A stretch of DNA of 15,311 bases from JANPLN01 sp041736155 (GTDB taxonomy: Bacteria; Bdellovibrionota; Bdellovibrionia; Bdellovibrionales; JAGQZY01), in assembly GCA_041736155.1 (NCBI GenBank), contig JBGSUL010000029.1, positions 1 through 15,311 on the forward strand. The letters run 5' to 3'. Within the stretch, counting starts at the first letter, position 1. Each line of letters begins with the position of its first letter. The notes under the pieces are model-generated. The model made no database searches, was not told the origin of the DNA, and was given only the letters and a program-made list of their open reading frames with translations. Below, one piece after another: positions 7,004 to 14,497 of this stretch. A program made the translations under genes and the position numbers.

Positions 7004-8272
7004 TTATGATTTACGTTTTTTATTCTTTTTTTGCTGTTTGAGTAGAGCTTCTTCTTTTTCAATCAGCTCACTAAAACTCATTTTTAGGTCTTCAATCAAG
7101 TCGGGCAGTGGTTCGAGTTTGAGCTCGAGAGTGGCATCGTAGGCACTTTTGCTAACTTTGATGACCGCAATTTTTTTATTAATAAGCTGTTCAATCTCTT
7201 TGAGCTGATTTTGTTCTTCGGGACTACAAAAAGAGACCGCAATGCCTTTGTTAAACCCACGGCCAGTACGGCCAATGCGATGGACGTAATTTTCAGGTTT
7301 TTCCGGGAGATCGTAATTGACCACGTGGGTGACGTCGGGGATATCAATTCCGCGCGCACTCACATCGGTGGCGATAAGCAATTTGCAGGTGCCGGTGCGA
7401 AAGGCGTGCATCACTTCTTCGCGATCCGCCTGATCTTTTTCTCCGTGCAAAGTTTTGCTGTCGATGGACACTCGGGCCATGGCTTTGGCCACGCGTTCGG
7501 CGCGCACGCGAGTGCGTACAAAAACGATAAATTTTCCGCCCTCATTCTGTTGTAAATAATCAGCCAAGAAAAAACGTTTGTCGTCCATGTTTACAAAAAC
7601 TACACTGTGAGTGATATTTTTAGAAACCGGATCGTCGGGAGAAATTTGAATACGAATGGCATTTTGATTAATTAATGAATACGCCAGCTTTTTAATTTTT
7701 GTATTGATAGTGGCAGAAAAAAACAAGGTCTGATGACGACGCTCAAGCAGACGTTTAACGTCGAGCATATCGTCGATAAAACCCAAATCCAGCATACGAT
7801 CGGCTTCATCGACCACGAGCGTTTCGACGCTTTTTAAACTTAAAAAACCGTTACGAACCAAATCAAACATACGCCCCGGTGTGGAAATAAGAATATCAAT
7901 ACCGTCCTGTAACTTTTGAATTTGATAATCGTGCTCCACGCCACCAAAAACGGCGTAGGGTTTTACTTTGGTGTGTTTGGCGAGCATGTTAAAAACATTG
8001 CAGATCTGTTGAGCTAATTCGCGGGTAGGAACCATCACCAGGCATTTTACTCCGACGGCGCGTTTGCTGGCTTTCTCGCTATGAATGGTATTGATCACAG
8101 GTATAGCAAAGGCGGCGGTTTTCCCTGTGCCTGTTTGCGATATGGCGAGGAGATCCTCACCGGCTAAAATGGAGGGGATGGTTTTGTATTGGATATCCGT
8201 AGTGCGGAAAAACCCGTTGTCATTGAGGTTACGTAAAAGATCTTCTGAGAGATGGAATTTTTCGAATTTCAA
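7004..8272 (-). CDS. DEAD-box ATP-dependent RNA helicase, RhlE-like, 422 aa
   Basis: Cytoplasmic RNA unwinding enzyme of superfamily 2, probably acting in ribosome assembly, mRNA decay or cold adaptation. Visible motifs are Gln28 of the Q motif, QTGTGKT (46-52), PTREL (82-86), GG (110-111), TPGR (131-134), DEAD (155-158), SAT (186-188), ARGID (306-310) and HRIGRTGR (331-338). After the second RecA domain is a short extension ending in a lysine-rich tail (KKQKKNKKRKS), probably RNA-binding. The start is a TTG at 8272: an in-frame stop lies 24 nt upstream, no ATG intervenes, and GAGG sits 5 nt before the TTG. It is first gene of the minus-strand cluster leading to the small basic gene and yaeQ, and is divergent from the pseudouridine synthase gene. 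RhlE subfamily is inferred from overall layout; the exact paralogue is uncertain. Confidence 0.95.
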   Translation of the reverse strand: MKFEKFHLSEDLLRNLNDNGFFRTTDIQYKTIPSILAGEDLLAISQTGTGKTAAFAIPVINTIHSEKASKRAVGVKCLVMVPTRELAQQICNVFNMLAKHTKVKPYAVFGGVEHDYQIQKLQDGIDILISTPGRMFDLVRNGFLSLKSVETLVVDEADRMLDLGFIDDMLDVKRLLERRHQTLFFSATINTKIKKLAYSLINQNAIRIQISPDDPVSKNITHSVVFVNMDDKRFFLADYLQQNEGGKFIVFVRTRVRAERVAKAMARVSIDSKTLHGEKDQADREEVMHAFRTGTCKLLIATDVSARGIDIPDVTHVVNYDLPEKPENYVHRIGRTGRGFNKGIAVSFCSPEEQNQLKEIEQLINKKIAVIKVSKSAYDATLELKLEPLPDLIEDLKMSFSELIEKEEALLKQQKKNKKRKS

Positions 8273-8302
8273 AGGAGCCTCAAGGGGTATTGTTCATTAT
8301 GT

Positions 8303-8340
8303 AATAGCGTTCCCGCCGGAGAGAGTCAGCTATCGCTATT
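8303..8340. promoter_or_regulatory. Inverted repeat in the helicase/pseudouridine synthase divergent region
   Basis: The 141-bp gap between the divergent starts contains AATAGCG (8303-8309) and its exact complement CGCTATT (8334-8340), 24 nt apart. In the helicase transcript this would form a leader stem-loop about 30 nt before the TTG; as DNA it could be an operator. A weak minus-strand promoter candidate lies just upstream (TTGATT, 18 nt, TACAAA on the minus strand near 8370-8340). The structure is seen; the role is a guess. Confidence 0.35.
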
Positions 8341-8413
8341 TGTAGTGTAAATGATACATAGAAATCAAGTTTATTGAGCAAGAAGAGCGAATAGCAGGTA
8401 ATAAGAGTGTCGC

Positions 8414-9133
8414 ATGTCAGACTCAAAAATAGCAGCACCCAAAATTCCTAAAAAATATCGACCCAAGGGCTTCGATATTCTGTACGAAGACCGCGATTTG
8501 ATCATTGGTTGTAAGATGGCGGGGTATCTCACGGTGGCCGCCAAATGGGAGCAGGACAATACCATTCACGGGATTTTAAACTCCTATGTGCGCAAAGGAA
8601 GTCCCCATTCTAAAAAATCGGTGTATGTGGTTCACCGCCTCGATCAAGCCACATCTGGAGTTTTAATTTTTGCCAAAACCCCCGAAGTGCAAGATTTTAT
8701 GAAAGATCACTGGCCATCGACGAAAAAGACTTACTACGCTGTTGTTCATGGGCTTATGGCCAAGAAGCAAGATACGATCTCCAGTTATTTGATTCAGGAT
8801 GAAGACTATGTGGTGGCGTCGACCACCGATACAGAAAAGGGTCGCCTGGCAATGACCGAGTACACAGTCTTAAAAGAAGCCGGCGCGATGAGTTTATTGA
8901 AAATCAATTTATTAACCGGCAGAAAAAATCAAATCCGTGTGCACATGGCCGAAGCGGGTCACCCTGTGGTGGGTGATAGTAAATACGGAAAAGAAAAATC
9001 AGCTCGTGGTCAACTTCTTCTTCATTCTTTTTCCATAGAATTCACTCACCCTTTTAGTGGCAAGCGCATGACCATTGACGCCGATGTTCCTGATTATTTT
9101 AAGCGAGTGATGGACTACACCTATAAAGTTTGA
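8414..9133 (+). CDS. RluA-family RNA pseudouridine synthase, 239 aa
   Basis: Isomerises specific uridines to pseudouridine in rRNA and/or tRNA; the target cannot be read from sequence. The catalytic motif HRLDQATSG lies at 74-82 with the nucleophile Asp77. YYAVVHG (107-113), TGRKNQIRVHMAEAGHP (168-184) and GDSKYG (187-192) are the other RluA-family signatures. There is no N-terminal S4 domain, so it resembles short RluA-like enzymes rather than RluB/RluF types. The ATG at 8414 has a modest AAGAG site. It is divergent from the helicase gene by 141 bp, and its TGA stops 8 bp from the convergent CNNM gene stop. It could be coregulated with the helicase, as both act on RNA. Confidence 0.93.
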   Translation: MSDSKIAAPKIPKKYRPKGFDILYEDRDLIIGCKMAGYLTVAAKWEQDNTIHGILNSYVRKGSPHSKKSVYVVHRLDQATSGVLIFAKTPEVQDFMKDHWPSTKKTYYAVVHGLMAKKQDTISSYLIQDEDYVVASTTDTEKGRLAMTEYTVLKEAGAMSLLKINLLTGRKNQIRVHMAEAGHPVVGDSKYGKEKSARGQLLLHSFSIEFTHPFSGKRMTIDADVPDYFKRVMDYTYKV

Positions 9134-9141
9134 AGGCGTGC

Positions 9142-10182
9142 TTATTTAATAAATCGCCCTTTGGCTTTGGCGGCGTAAATTTTACGAATTTTTCCGTCAT
9201 CATCCTCGTCGTAGATATCGCCGATGACCTCTTCGATCAAATCTTCAAGGGTCACAATTCCCAAAATCTGAGCTTCATTGACCACAATGGCCATATGGCT
9301 TTTTTTATCCTGCATCATGCGCATGGTGCGTAACACAGAGTCAGAACCATGAACTTGCATGGAGGGACGAATGATCGAGGGCCAATCAGTTTCTCCGGAT
9401 TCGCGATAGGTGATGAATTCTTTGGTGTGCAAAACGCCAATAATTTTATTGTCGTCGACCACAGGTAAGCGTGTGTGTCCCGATTGAAAAACTGTTTGTA
9501 AAACATCAGAAATACTATCTTGTTTTTTTACAAAATTGGTTTTTGTCCAAGGAACTAAGGCATCGGTGATTTTTTTATTTTCAATTTGTGCCATATTGAG
9601 CATCAGTGTCTGATGTGTTGGTGAGAGCGCATCTATCTCGATGGTCGAAAGTTGTGAGGGTTCTTGCAACATCTTTTTTCTAAAGAAGATATTAAGAATT
9701 TTTTTTGTCGACCACTCAAGTAAAGACACGACATGAGAAAGAATTTTATCGGCGATAAAAAGAGCTTTGGCACCCGCAAGAACAATTTTGAGCGGATTTC
9801 TGAGGGCGAGGGTTTTAGGTACGAGTTCGCCGACGACGACGTTAAGGTAAGTGATGGGTAAAACTACAGCGACAACGGATAAAATTTCGGCATGCAGTGC
9901 TTTGAGTCCTAGTTCGTTGATGAAATAGGGTTCAATACGATCTGAGGCGCCCGCGCCGCCCACGGCTGCGGCAATGGCGCCGACTAAGGTGATGCCAATT
10001 TGAATCACAGAGAGGGTACGTTCTGGATTTTCACGTAGACGTAATAGTTTTTTGGCAGAGAGATTGCCTTTTCTCGCTACACTTCGCAGTTCCGGTTTAG
10101 GAACCGACACAAAGGCCATTTCATAAGCAGCAAATAAGGCATTGAGGCTGAGGCAAACAATGACAACTATAATTTCTTCCAT
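9142..10182 (-). CDS. CNNM/DUF21 membrane protein with CBS pair, lacking the CorC domain, 346 aa
   Basis: Integral inner-membrane protein of the HlyC/CorC (CNNM) family, linked elsewhere to Mg2+ or cobalt transport and resistance. The N-terminal DUF21 domain (about 1-170) shows membrane segments near 2-24, 57-78 and 97-118 and the family motif GELVPKTLALRNP (118-130). Two CBS motifs follow: SGHTRLPVVDDNKIIGVLH (234-252) and MAIVVNEAQILGIVTLEDL (297-315). The protein then ends at GDIYDEDDDGKIRKIYAAKAKGRFIK region (321-346), where larger relatives of about 430 residues continue into a CorC/transporter-associated domain. There is no debris of that domain downstream, because the next gene's stop is 8 bp away, so this is a short subtype rather than an obvious truncation. 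The misleading name hemolysin is common for this family. Confidence 0.92.
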   Translation of the reverse strand: MEEIIVVIVCLSLNALFAAYEMAFVSVPKPELRSVARKGNLSAKKLLRLRENPERTLSVIQIGITLVGAIAAAVGGAGASDRIEPYFINELGLKALHAEILSVVAVVLPITYLNVVVGELVPKTLALRNPLKIVLAGAKALFIADKILSHVVSLLEWSTKKILNIFFRKKMLQEPSQLSTIEIDALSPTHQTLMLNMAQIENKKITDALVPWTKTNFVKKQDSISDVLQTVFQSGHTRLPVVDDNKIIGVLHTKEFITYRESGETDWPSIIRPSMQVHGSDSVLRTMRMMQDKKSHMAIVVNEAQILGIVTLEDLIEEVIGDIYDEDDDGKIRKIYAAKAKGRFIK

Positions 10183-10191
10183 AGACTTACA

Positions 10192-10197
10192 ATTGTA
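10192..10197 (-). promoter_or_regulatory. Candidate -10 box for the CNNM gene
   Basis: The minus strand reads TACAAT at 10197-10192, five of six matches to the -10 consensus. The matching -35 (TTCCAG, 17-nt spacer) is poor. Transcription would start near 10185, only 2-4 nt before the ATG at 10182, giving an almost leaderless mRNA. This fits the absence of a good SD in front of this ATG. Confidence 0.35.
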
Positions 10198-10273
10198 TCA
10201 TATTTAAAAGAAAACTGGAAAGGAGCACATCGTGCGAGCTTCTTTTGCGCAGAGTCATCATTGTTGAGCTAAT

Positions 10274-11647
10274 TTAGAAAGTGCCGCCGAGGGAAAGAAA
10301 TAAATTCACGCGCTCGGAGACTCTCAAATTCTTGAGTGTGATCAGGGTTGATTTATTTTGGTTGAGCTGGGCCTCAAGCTGAAGCACTGACAAAATATCG
10401 GTCTTACCGGATTGTTCTTCCAGTCGACGATGGCGAACCGCTTCTTCCAACTCGTTAACAGCTTCTTGCAAAGAAATTTCTCGTTCTTTGAGAACCTGCT
10501 CATTAGAAAGGGTATTTTCCACCTCTTTAAAAGCGGTGAGCGCGGTGCTGCCATAGCTTGCCAATGCGGACTTCTGTTCTGCTGTGGCAATTTTTACGGC
10601 TTCTTTGCGAGTGCCGCCGTCGAATACGGGAAATAAAAAGTTGGCGCCGGTATTAAAATAACTAGAGTCGCCGCCCAATAAATTTTTTAACATGGGGCTG
10701 GGGATTCCCAAGGCTCCGGTTAAACTCAATTGCGGGAGTCGACCCAGTTTTTTAGCTTTGACTTTATAGAAGGCAGACTTCAGGCGCAGTTCTCCCGCTT
10801 GCACATCGGGACGTCGGTCCAAGATTTCACTGGGTAAACCAGCGGGAACAGTTTCTATCATTTTAGGAAATTGTGCGCTCACTTTAATTTCTGCAGCCGG
10901 ATAACGGCCCAATAAGACTTCCAAAGCTCTTTTGGACTGCTGTAAAGAGTTGTCGAGGGTTTGCAATTTTTCTCGGCGTGTGGCGACGTCTGCCTTGGCT
11001 AAAGAAATATTTTGGCGACTGGACTTTCCGTACTTCACGCGCGTTTCGGTAATTTTTAAATTTTTTTCGGCAACCGAGAGATTATTTTTTGCAAGGTTGG
11101 TTTGCTGTAACATCTCTATGCAGAGAAACCAGGACTTTGTCGTTGCGGCGGCCAATGATTGGCGGGCGTATTCGTAGTCCAAAGCGTCGGCTTCATATTT
11201 GAATTTTGCTGACTGGCGCTCACTCTTAAGGCGCCCCCAAACATCGAATTCCCAGGAAACATTGAGGCCAGCGCTACGGTTGTTGATTTGTTTTCCGTCC
11301 AGTGTGCCGATGGTTTGCAAAGTCCCCGAAGCATCGACAAACGGGTTTGCGGCGGCACCGGCTAAACGTGCGGAGGCGGCAGAGCTTTCGAGTTTCGCTT
11401 GGGCATTCTTTAAATCTAGGTTATTTTTAAGGGATTCTTCTACAATTTTTTCTAACACAGGATCGTTAAACGTTTTGAGCCAGCTGGTGGAAACATCTCC
11501 TGTTGTTGCGGCACTTTTCCATTCTTGGGGAATGGATTCGGCGTTTGAGGGAAGATCTTTTTTTACTTCTTCGGAATACTCGGATTTCATCAAGGCGCAC
11601 GCCGTAAAAATCAAAAGACAACTTACAAAGCTAACGATTCTACTCAT
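10274..11647 (-). CDS. TolC/OprM-type outer-membrane efflux lipoprotein, 457 aa
   Basis: Outer-membrane channel of the outer membrane factor family, forming a trimeric beta-barrel and periplasmic alpha-helical tunnel. The N-terminus MSRIVSFVSCLLIFTAC is a lipoprotein signal with acylated Cys17 and Ala at +2. Two tandem efflux domains are visible; each has long helices and the LLGRYPA / PAGLPSEILDRRPDVQAGE (NodT/OprM) and FPVFDGG signatures. I chose ATG at 11647 because it overlaps the TGA of the upstream membrane fusion gene as ATGA and starts the signal peptide; an upstream TTG at 11662 (adding MGVFS) has no properly spaced SD. It is the last gene of the DUF3302-HlyD-TolC operon and lies 91 bp upstream of the CNNM gene start. 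It should partner with the fusion protein to span the envelope. Substrate unknown. Confidence 0.93.
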   Translation of the reverse strand: MSRIVSFVSCLLIFTACALMKSEYSEEVKKDLPSNAESIPQEWKSAATTGDVSTSWLKTFNDPVLEKIVEESLKNNLDLKNAQAKLESSAASARLAGAAANPFVDASGTLQTIGTLDGKQINNRSAGLNVSWEFDVWGRLKSERQSAKFKYEADALDYEYARQSLAAATTKSWFLCIEMLQQTNLAKNNLSVAEKNLKITETRVKYGKSSRQNISLAKADVATRREKLQTLDNSLQQSKRALEVLLGRYPAAEIKVSAQFPKMIETVPAGLPSEILDRRPDVQAGELRLKSAFYKVKAKKLGRLPQLSLTGALGIPSPMLKNLLGGDSSYFNTGANFLFPVFDGGTRKEAVKIATAEQKSALASYGSTALTAFKEVENTLSNEQVLKEREISLQEAVNELEEAVRHRRLEEQSGKTDILSVLQLEAQLNQNKSTLITLKNLRVSERVNLFLSLGGTF

Positions 11648-12597
11648 GGAAAAAACACCCAATTCTCCCAGCTTTTAATTCTGAGAATGATTCTTCGAAC
11701 AATGTCCAAATGATGAAACTTGCCAGTATAAACCGAAACCATCGCTGAAGACCCTGGAGGTAGATTGTATGCACTCATGTCGTCGACCATTTCGAGAGAT
11801 ATGGGTGTTGAGCCTTTTTGACTCATCAACGCATCGGGATCGATCAACCGCCCAGACGCACTGATCTGTCCTTGCGCGATAAACCCTTGGATGTTTTTCA
11901 CTCGCGCTTTAAAGACTTGGCCTGGCAATGAATCAAAAGCGACTTCCGCTTTATCATCCGCATTGATAAATGTTGTGGCCCCTTGTTTAAAGCTCGCAAT
12001 GAGCAGTGGGGCGTGTGTGTGCACAAACACCATGATCTGCGCAAACGGAGTAGGTGTAACAAACTGTCCTGGTCGGACTGCGACTTGCAATGCATAGCCA
12101 TCTGCGGGCGCGCGAATCTCTGTGGCATTCAGATTAAATAGTGCCACTTCTAAATCTGCTTGCAAACGATCCACATCGGCTTGCGCTTTTCGCACATCAC
12201 CCTTATTGCCTGCGCCGCGCTTATCTAAACTCACTTCTTGATGCAAAACAGATTCAGCGAGTGTCAGTTGTGCTTGGGCTGAGGTCACTCGGGCGCGAAA
12301 GGGTGTGGGGTCAATTTTAAGCAAAATATCTCCACTCTTAACCGGGACGCCTTCTTGTGCCAGCACTTCCACCACTTTGCCAGAAACTTCGGAAACAATG
12401 GGTGTGGTTAAAGCTAAAAACCGCGCATGGGGAGTGATCGGCTGATAGCGATTTAAGACCAATAGCAGCAGAGACATTAAAATTACGGCCGTATAAACAG
12501 AAGTTACGATCGTCCATAGATTGATGGGTAAAAGTTTATATTTTTTAAAAATCAGCCACCAAGCTAAACCATAAAGTCCAAAAATCAACTCAAGCAT
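11644..12597 (-). CDS. HlyD-family membrane fusion protein, YiaV/YibH-like, 317 aa
   Basis: Periplasmic adaptor anchored in the inner membrane. The N-terminus has two hydrophobic segments (about 2-17 and 28-49), matching E. coli YiaV and YibH rather than single-anchor EmrA. The first lipoyl half is at 68-97 (VSGKVVEVLAQEGVPVKSGD), a short coiled-coil hairpin at about 100-157, and the second lipoyl half at 158-182 (IRAPADGYALQVAVRPGQF). A beta-barrel with SLPGQVFKARV (223-233) and a C-terminal RRIILRIKSW tail like YiaV follow. It is about 60 residues shorter than YiaV, mainly because the helical hairpin is shorter. The ATG at 12597 has GAGG 5 nt upstream and overlaps the DUF3302 gene stop by 8 nt; its own TGA overlaps the TolC-type start. 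The three proteins should therefore be made together. No ABC, MFS or RND pump gene is adjacent. Confidence 0.92.
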   Translation of the reverse strand: MLELIFGLYGLAWWLIFKKYKLLPINLWTIVTSVYTAVILMSLLLLVLNRYQPITPHARFLALTTPIVSEVSGKVVEVLAQEGVPVKSGDILLKIDPTPFRARVTSAQAQLTLAESVLHQEVSLDKRGAGNKGDVRKAQADVDRLQADLEVALFNLNATEIRAPADGYALQVAVRPGQFVTPTPFAQIMVFVHTHAPLLIASFKQGATTFINADDKAEVAFDSLPGQVFKARVKNIQGFIAQGQISASGRLIDPDALMSQKGSTPISLEMVDDMSAYNLPPGSSAMVSVYTGKFHHLDIVRRIILRIKSWENWVFFP

Positions 12598-12949
12598 GGG
12601 GGCCTCGATTTTTAAGAGTTTGTTCCAATTCTTTTACGCGTGCTTGCAGTTTTTCAAGAGTGGCGGTCATTTGAGCGAGTTCGGTGGAGTCAATTTCCGA
12701 CGAAGTACCTTTACTGACGATTTCAATGGGGTAGGGATGTTTTTTTACCACTGCCCAAATGTAGATAAACGGCCAAATGGCATGAAGAGTGAAAAGACTC
12801 AGCCAGCAAGCATAATGTATGGCCTCTTGATTGGGATGATTGCGTTCTTTAGCAGCTCTATAAGGAAGATCGTGAATGTAAATAAACAAGTACACGATGG
12901 CTGTAATAGATAAAAACAACATCAACAATGCGAAGTAATCTAAAAACAT
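12590..12949 (-). CDS. yiaW: DUF3302 inner-membrane protein, YiaW-like, 119 aa
   Basis: Small inner-membrane protein of the DUF3302 family, function unknown. It aligns by eye with E. coli YiaW along its length: MFLDYFALLMLF start, HDLPYRAAKERNHPNQEAIH (26-45) and LSLFTLHAIWPFIYIWA (50-66). Two membrane helices (about 5-25 and 46-68) flank this conserved charged loop, and a predicted coiled coil (about 88-114) closes the protein. E. coli also places yiaW directly before yiaV, so the gene pair is a conserved unit. The ATG at 12949 has AAGGA with a 5-nt spacer. It is the first gene of the operon. The 182-bp divergent gap to the next gene holds no convincing promoter to my eye, apart from a TACAAT on the minus strand near 13070. 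Confidence 0.9.
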   Translation of the reverse strand: MFLDYFALLMLFLSITAIVYLFIYIHDLPYRAAKERNHPNQEAIHYACWLSLFTLHAIWPFIYIWAVVKKHPYPIEIVSKGTSSEIDSTELAQMTATLEKLQARVKELEQTLKNRGPHA

Positions 12950-13131
12950 AGTGTTCCTTTTGTGAGTGAAGAACAGTATTTGAGAGGCGCCTTAAAATCA
13001 ATCAGGAATTGCGACTTTTTGGCACCACCTGGGCTGTGAACGGGTATGGGGCCTGTTATTCAATTGTATTGCCAAGAAATTCAATCCAAACTGACATGAG
13101 TATCCGCAAAAGTAATTAAGGGAGCAAAAAA

Positions 13132-13593
13132 ATGAGTCAGTTTCCGTCAGTTCTTCTGAATTACACAGACGATAATCAACCGACTGTCGTTATTGATAAT
13201 AACACTTTCAGTAGCTGGGGAGATGTTGTTACAAAAGTGGGAAACGTGGCGGAAGCAGAAAATGCTCTGATCGTTGCCCGTATGCTCACGCATTTTTCCT
13301 ATCGTTCGCGTTACAAAGTGATTGGAGATCCTGCGGTTTACGAAGCGGCTCTTCTCAAGCGCATCTCTACGGAGCCTGTTGTGGAACCAGTAAAGGGTAA
13401 AGTGACGCGCTCACAGAGTTTTGGAATTCCTGATTTTTCAACTATTTTTGCGCCGCAAATCACCAACGACCAACTTGTCTTTTTCGTCTACGATGCTGCT
13501 CTTTACGTTCCATACAAAGTGGAGGCCGTGCCCACAGAGTCAGACATCGCCAAGCAGAAATACACGCCACTGCCTCTGACACGAGTGACCTAA
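13132..13593 (+). CDS. Unknown cytoplasmic protein, 153 aa
   Basis: I do not recognise this protein. The ATG at 13132 has a GGGAG site about 7 nt upstream, so the start is secure. There is no signal peptide, membrane segment or cysteine. The N-terminal half (MSQFPSVLLNYTDDNQPTVV onward) looks mixed alpha/beta, and residues 44-62 (NALIVARMLTHFSYRSRYK) suggest a helix. The C-terminal part contains ITNDQLVFFVYDAALYVPYK (about 110-129), which reads as two beta strands. It stands alone: the DUF3302 operon is divergent at 182 bp and the next plus-strand gene starts 192 bp later. No terminator with a U tract follows it. Confidence 0.75.
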   Translation: MSQFPSVLLNYTDDNQPTVVIDNNTFSSWGDVVTKVGNVAEAENALIVARMLTHFSYRSRYKVIGDPAVYEAALLKRISTEPVVEPVKGKVTRSQSFGIPDFSTIFAPQITNDQLVFFVYDAALYVPYKVEAVPTESDIAKQKYTPLPLTRVT

Positions 13594-13606
13594 ATAGGCA
13601 TTTGTT

Positions 13607-13620
13607 GGACTCTAGTGTCC
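13607..13620. promoter_or_regulatory. Near-perfect 14-bp palindrome downstream of the 153-aa gene
   Basis: GGACTCTAGTGTCC is centred on CTAG, with GGAC/GTCC arms and one mismatched pair. It sits 14 bp after the stop at 13593 and about 166 bp before the next start. It lacks a T run, so it is not an intrinsic terminator. It may be an operator for the next gene, or chance. Nothing else clear was seen in 13594-13785 apart from a TAAAAT -10-like hexamer near 13702. Confidence 0.25.
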
Positions 13621-13785
13621 TGTCAGGTAAGAGTTTTCCCAAGAAATCGAAAATCTGGCTTGAAATTTGCCCTACAGATTCTTGGTGAGTCTCATTCATG
13701 GATAAAATCTTACTCGTTGTGAGAAAGAGACATTTTTGGGCCTTAATTTAAGAATATGAACAAACTTTAAACAGGAGTGTTAAAT

Positions 13786-14370
13786 ATGAGTATTGCTTGT
13801 TTAAAAGCAATGATGGTGCTTTCAGCTTTTATGAGTACGTCATCCGCATTTGCAGATTCTACGAAGGTAACTCAATATATCTATTCAATGAACCAGAGTG
13901 TGCAACGAACGGCTATGAATAAGCTTGATGTCATCAGAGATGCGTGTGTCATTAGAGATGTCGATTATCTTCTTTCAAACAGTCGTGAGCTAGCAATTAC
14001 TGTAGAGAAGTGTAGTCTCCAAGGCAGAGTCATCTTTCTTAAATTTCGCACATTTAATTCTGCTCGTATCTTTAAAGACCTTTTGACGAATGGGCAGGAA
14101 TCATTGGTTATACTTTTTGATCATCAAGATGATGACTCTATGCAGCCTGGTGCAAGTAGCTGGATTAATATAAAAGCCGATGTTGTTTATGTTTGGAGTG
14201 ATAAAAATGAATCAGTTATGAAAATCGGCGAATTGATTGGTCCTCTCCGTTCTGTTGAAGAGCAAAGTTACTATGATCAGCTAATGGTATATCTCTTTGG
14301 TCGTTCATATTTAAATAAAGTTAACTTTATTGAATTCAAAAACAAACAGGTTCCGACAAAAAGCTTATAA
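13786..14370 (+). CDS. Unknown exported protein, 194 aa
   Basis: No family recognised. The ATG at 13786 is chosen because AGGAG (13773-13777) lies 8 nt before it; a GTG at 13777 overlaps that site and cannot use it. The N-terminus is a Sec signal peptide with a hydrophobic core (CLKAMMVLSAFMSTSSAFA) and a likely cut after AFA before DSTKV. The mature part of about 170 residues has cysteines in DACVIRD and VEKCSLQG that could form a disulfide in the periplasm. It has no lipobox or membrane segment beyond the signal. A terminator at 14381 closes it 10 bp after the stop, so it is probably transcribed alone. Codon use is more AT-rich than the fibre or efflux genes by eye. Confidence 0.78.
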   Translation: MSIACLKAMMVLSAFMSTSSAFADSTKVTQYIYSMNQSVQRTAMNKLDVIRDACVIRDVDYLLSNSRELAITVEKCSLQGRVIFLKFRTFNSARIFKDLLTNGQESLVILFDHQDDDSMQPGASSWINIKADVVYVWSDKNESVMKIGELIGPLRSVEEQSYYDQLMVYLFGRSYLNKVNFIEFKNKQVPTKSL

Positions 14371-14380
14371 TTTACATTGG

Positions 14381-14406
14381 AGTCCGATGAATCCATCGGA
14401 CTTTTT
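14381..14406 (+). terminator. Rho-independent terminator after the 194-aa exported protein
   Basis: AGTCCGATG (14381-14389) pairs perfectly with CATCGGACT (14394-14402) around a 4-nt loop (AATC), followed by a run of T to 14406. It is the clearest intrinsic terminator in the window and faces the plus-strand gene ending at 14370. Confidence 0.92.
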
Positions 14407-14497
14407 AAGCTCTGCAAAGTTTCGAGGCGGTCGATTTCCTTAGCATGCAGCTCTCCCGACGGAATTACTTTTCATTCGTAACTCTTCAACGTATGAT

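Noticed and set aside
6985..7062. Longer 65-codon version of the basic small gene
   Set aside because: It would overlap the helicase 3' end and has no ribosome site, whereas the internal ATG has an ideal one.
7211..7555. Plus-strand open frame opposite the helicase
   Set aside because: Antisense shadow of conserved helicase motifs, no ribosome site.
10232..10267. 11-codon plus-strand frame starting GTG after GGAG, between the CNNM and TolC-type genes
   Set aside because: Too short to support, no conserved pattern visible, and lies on the strand opposite both neighbours.
11648..11662. Longer TolC-type start at a TTG (adds MGVFS)
   Set aside because: GGAG is only 2 nt away from that codon, too close; the ATGA overlap start at 11647 begins the lipoprotein signal directly.
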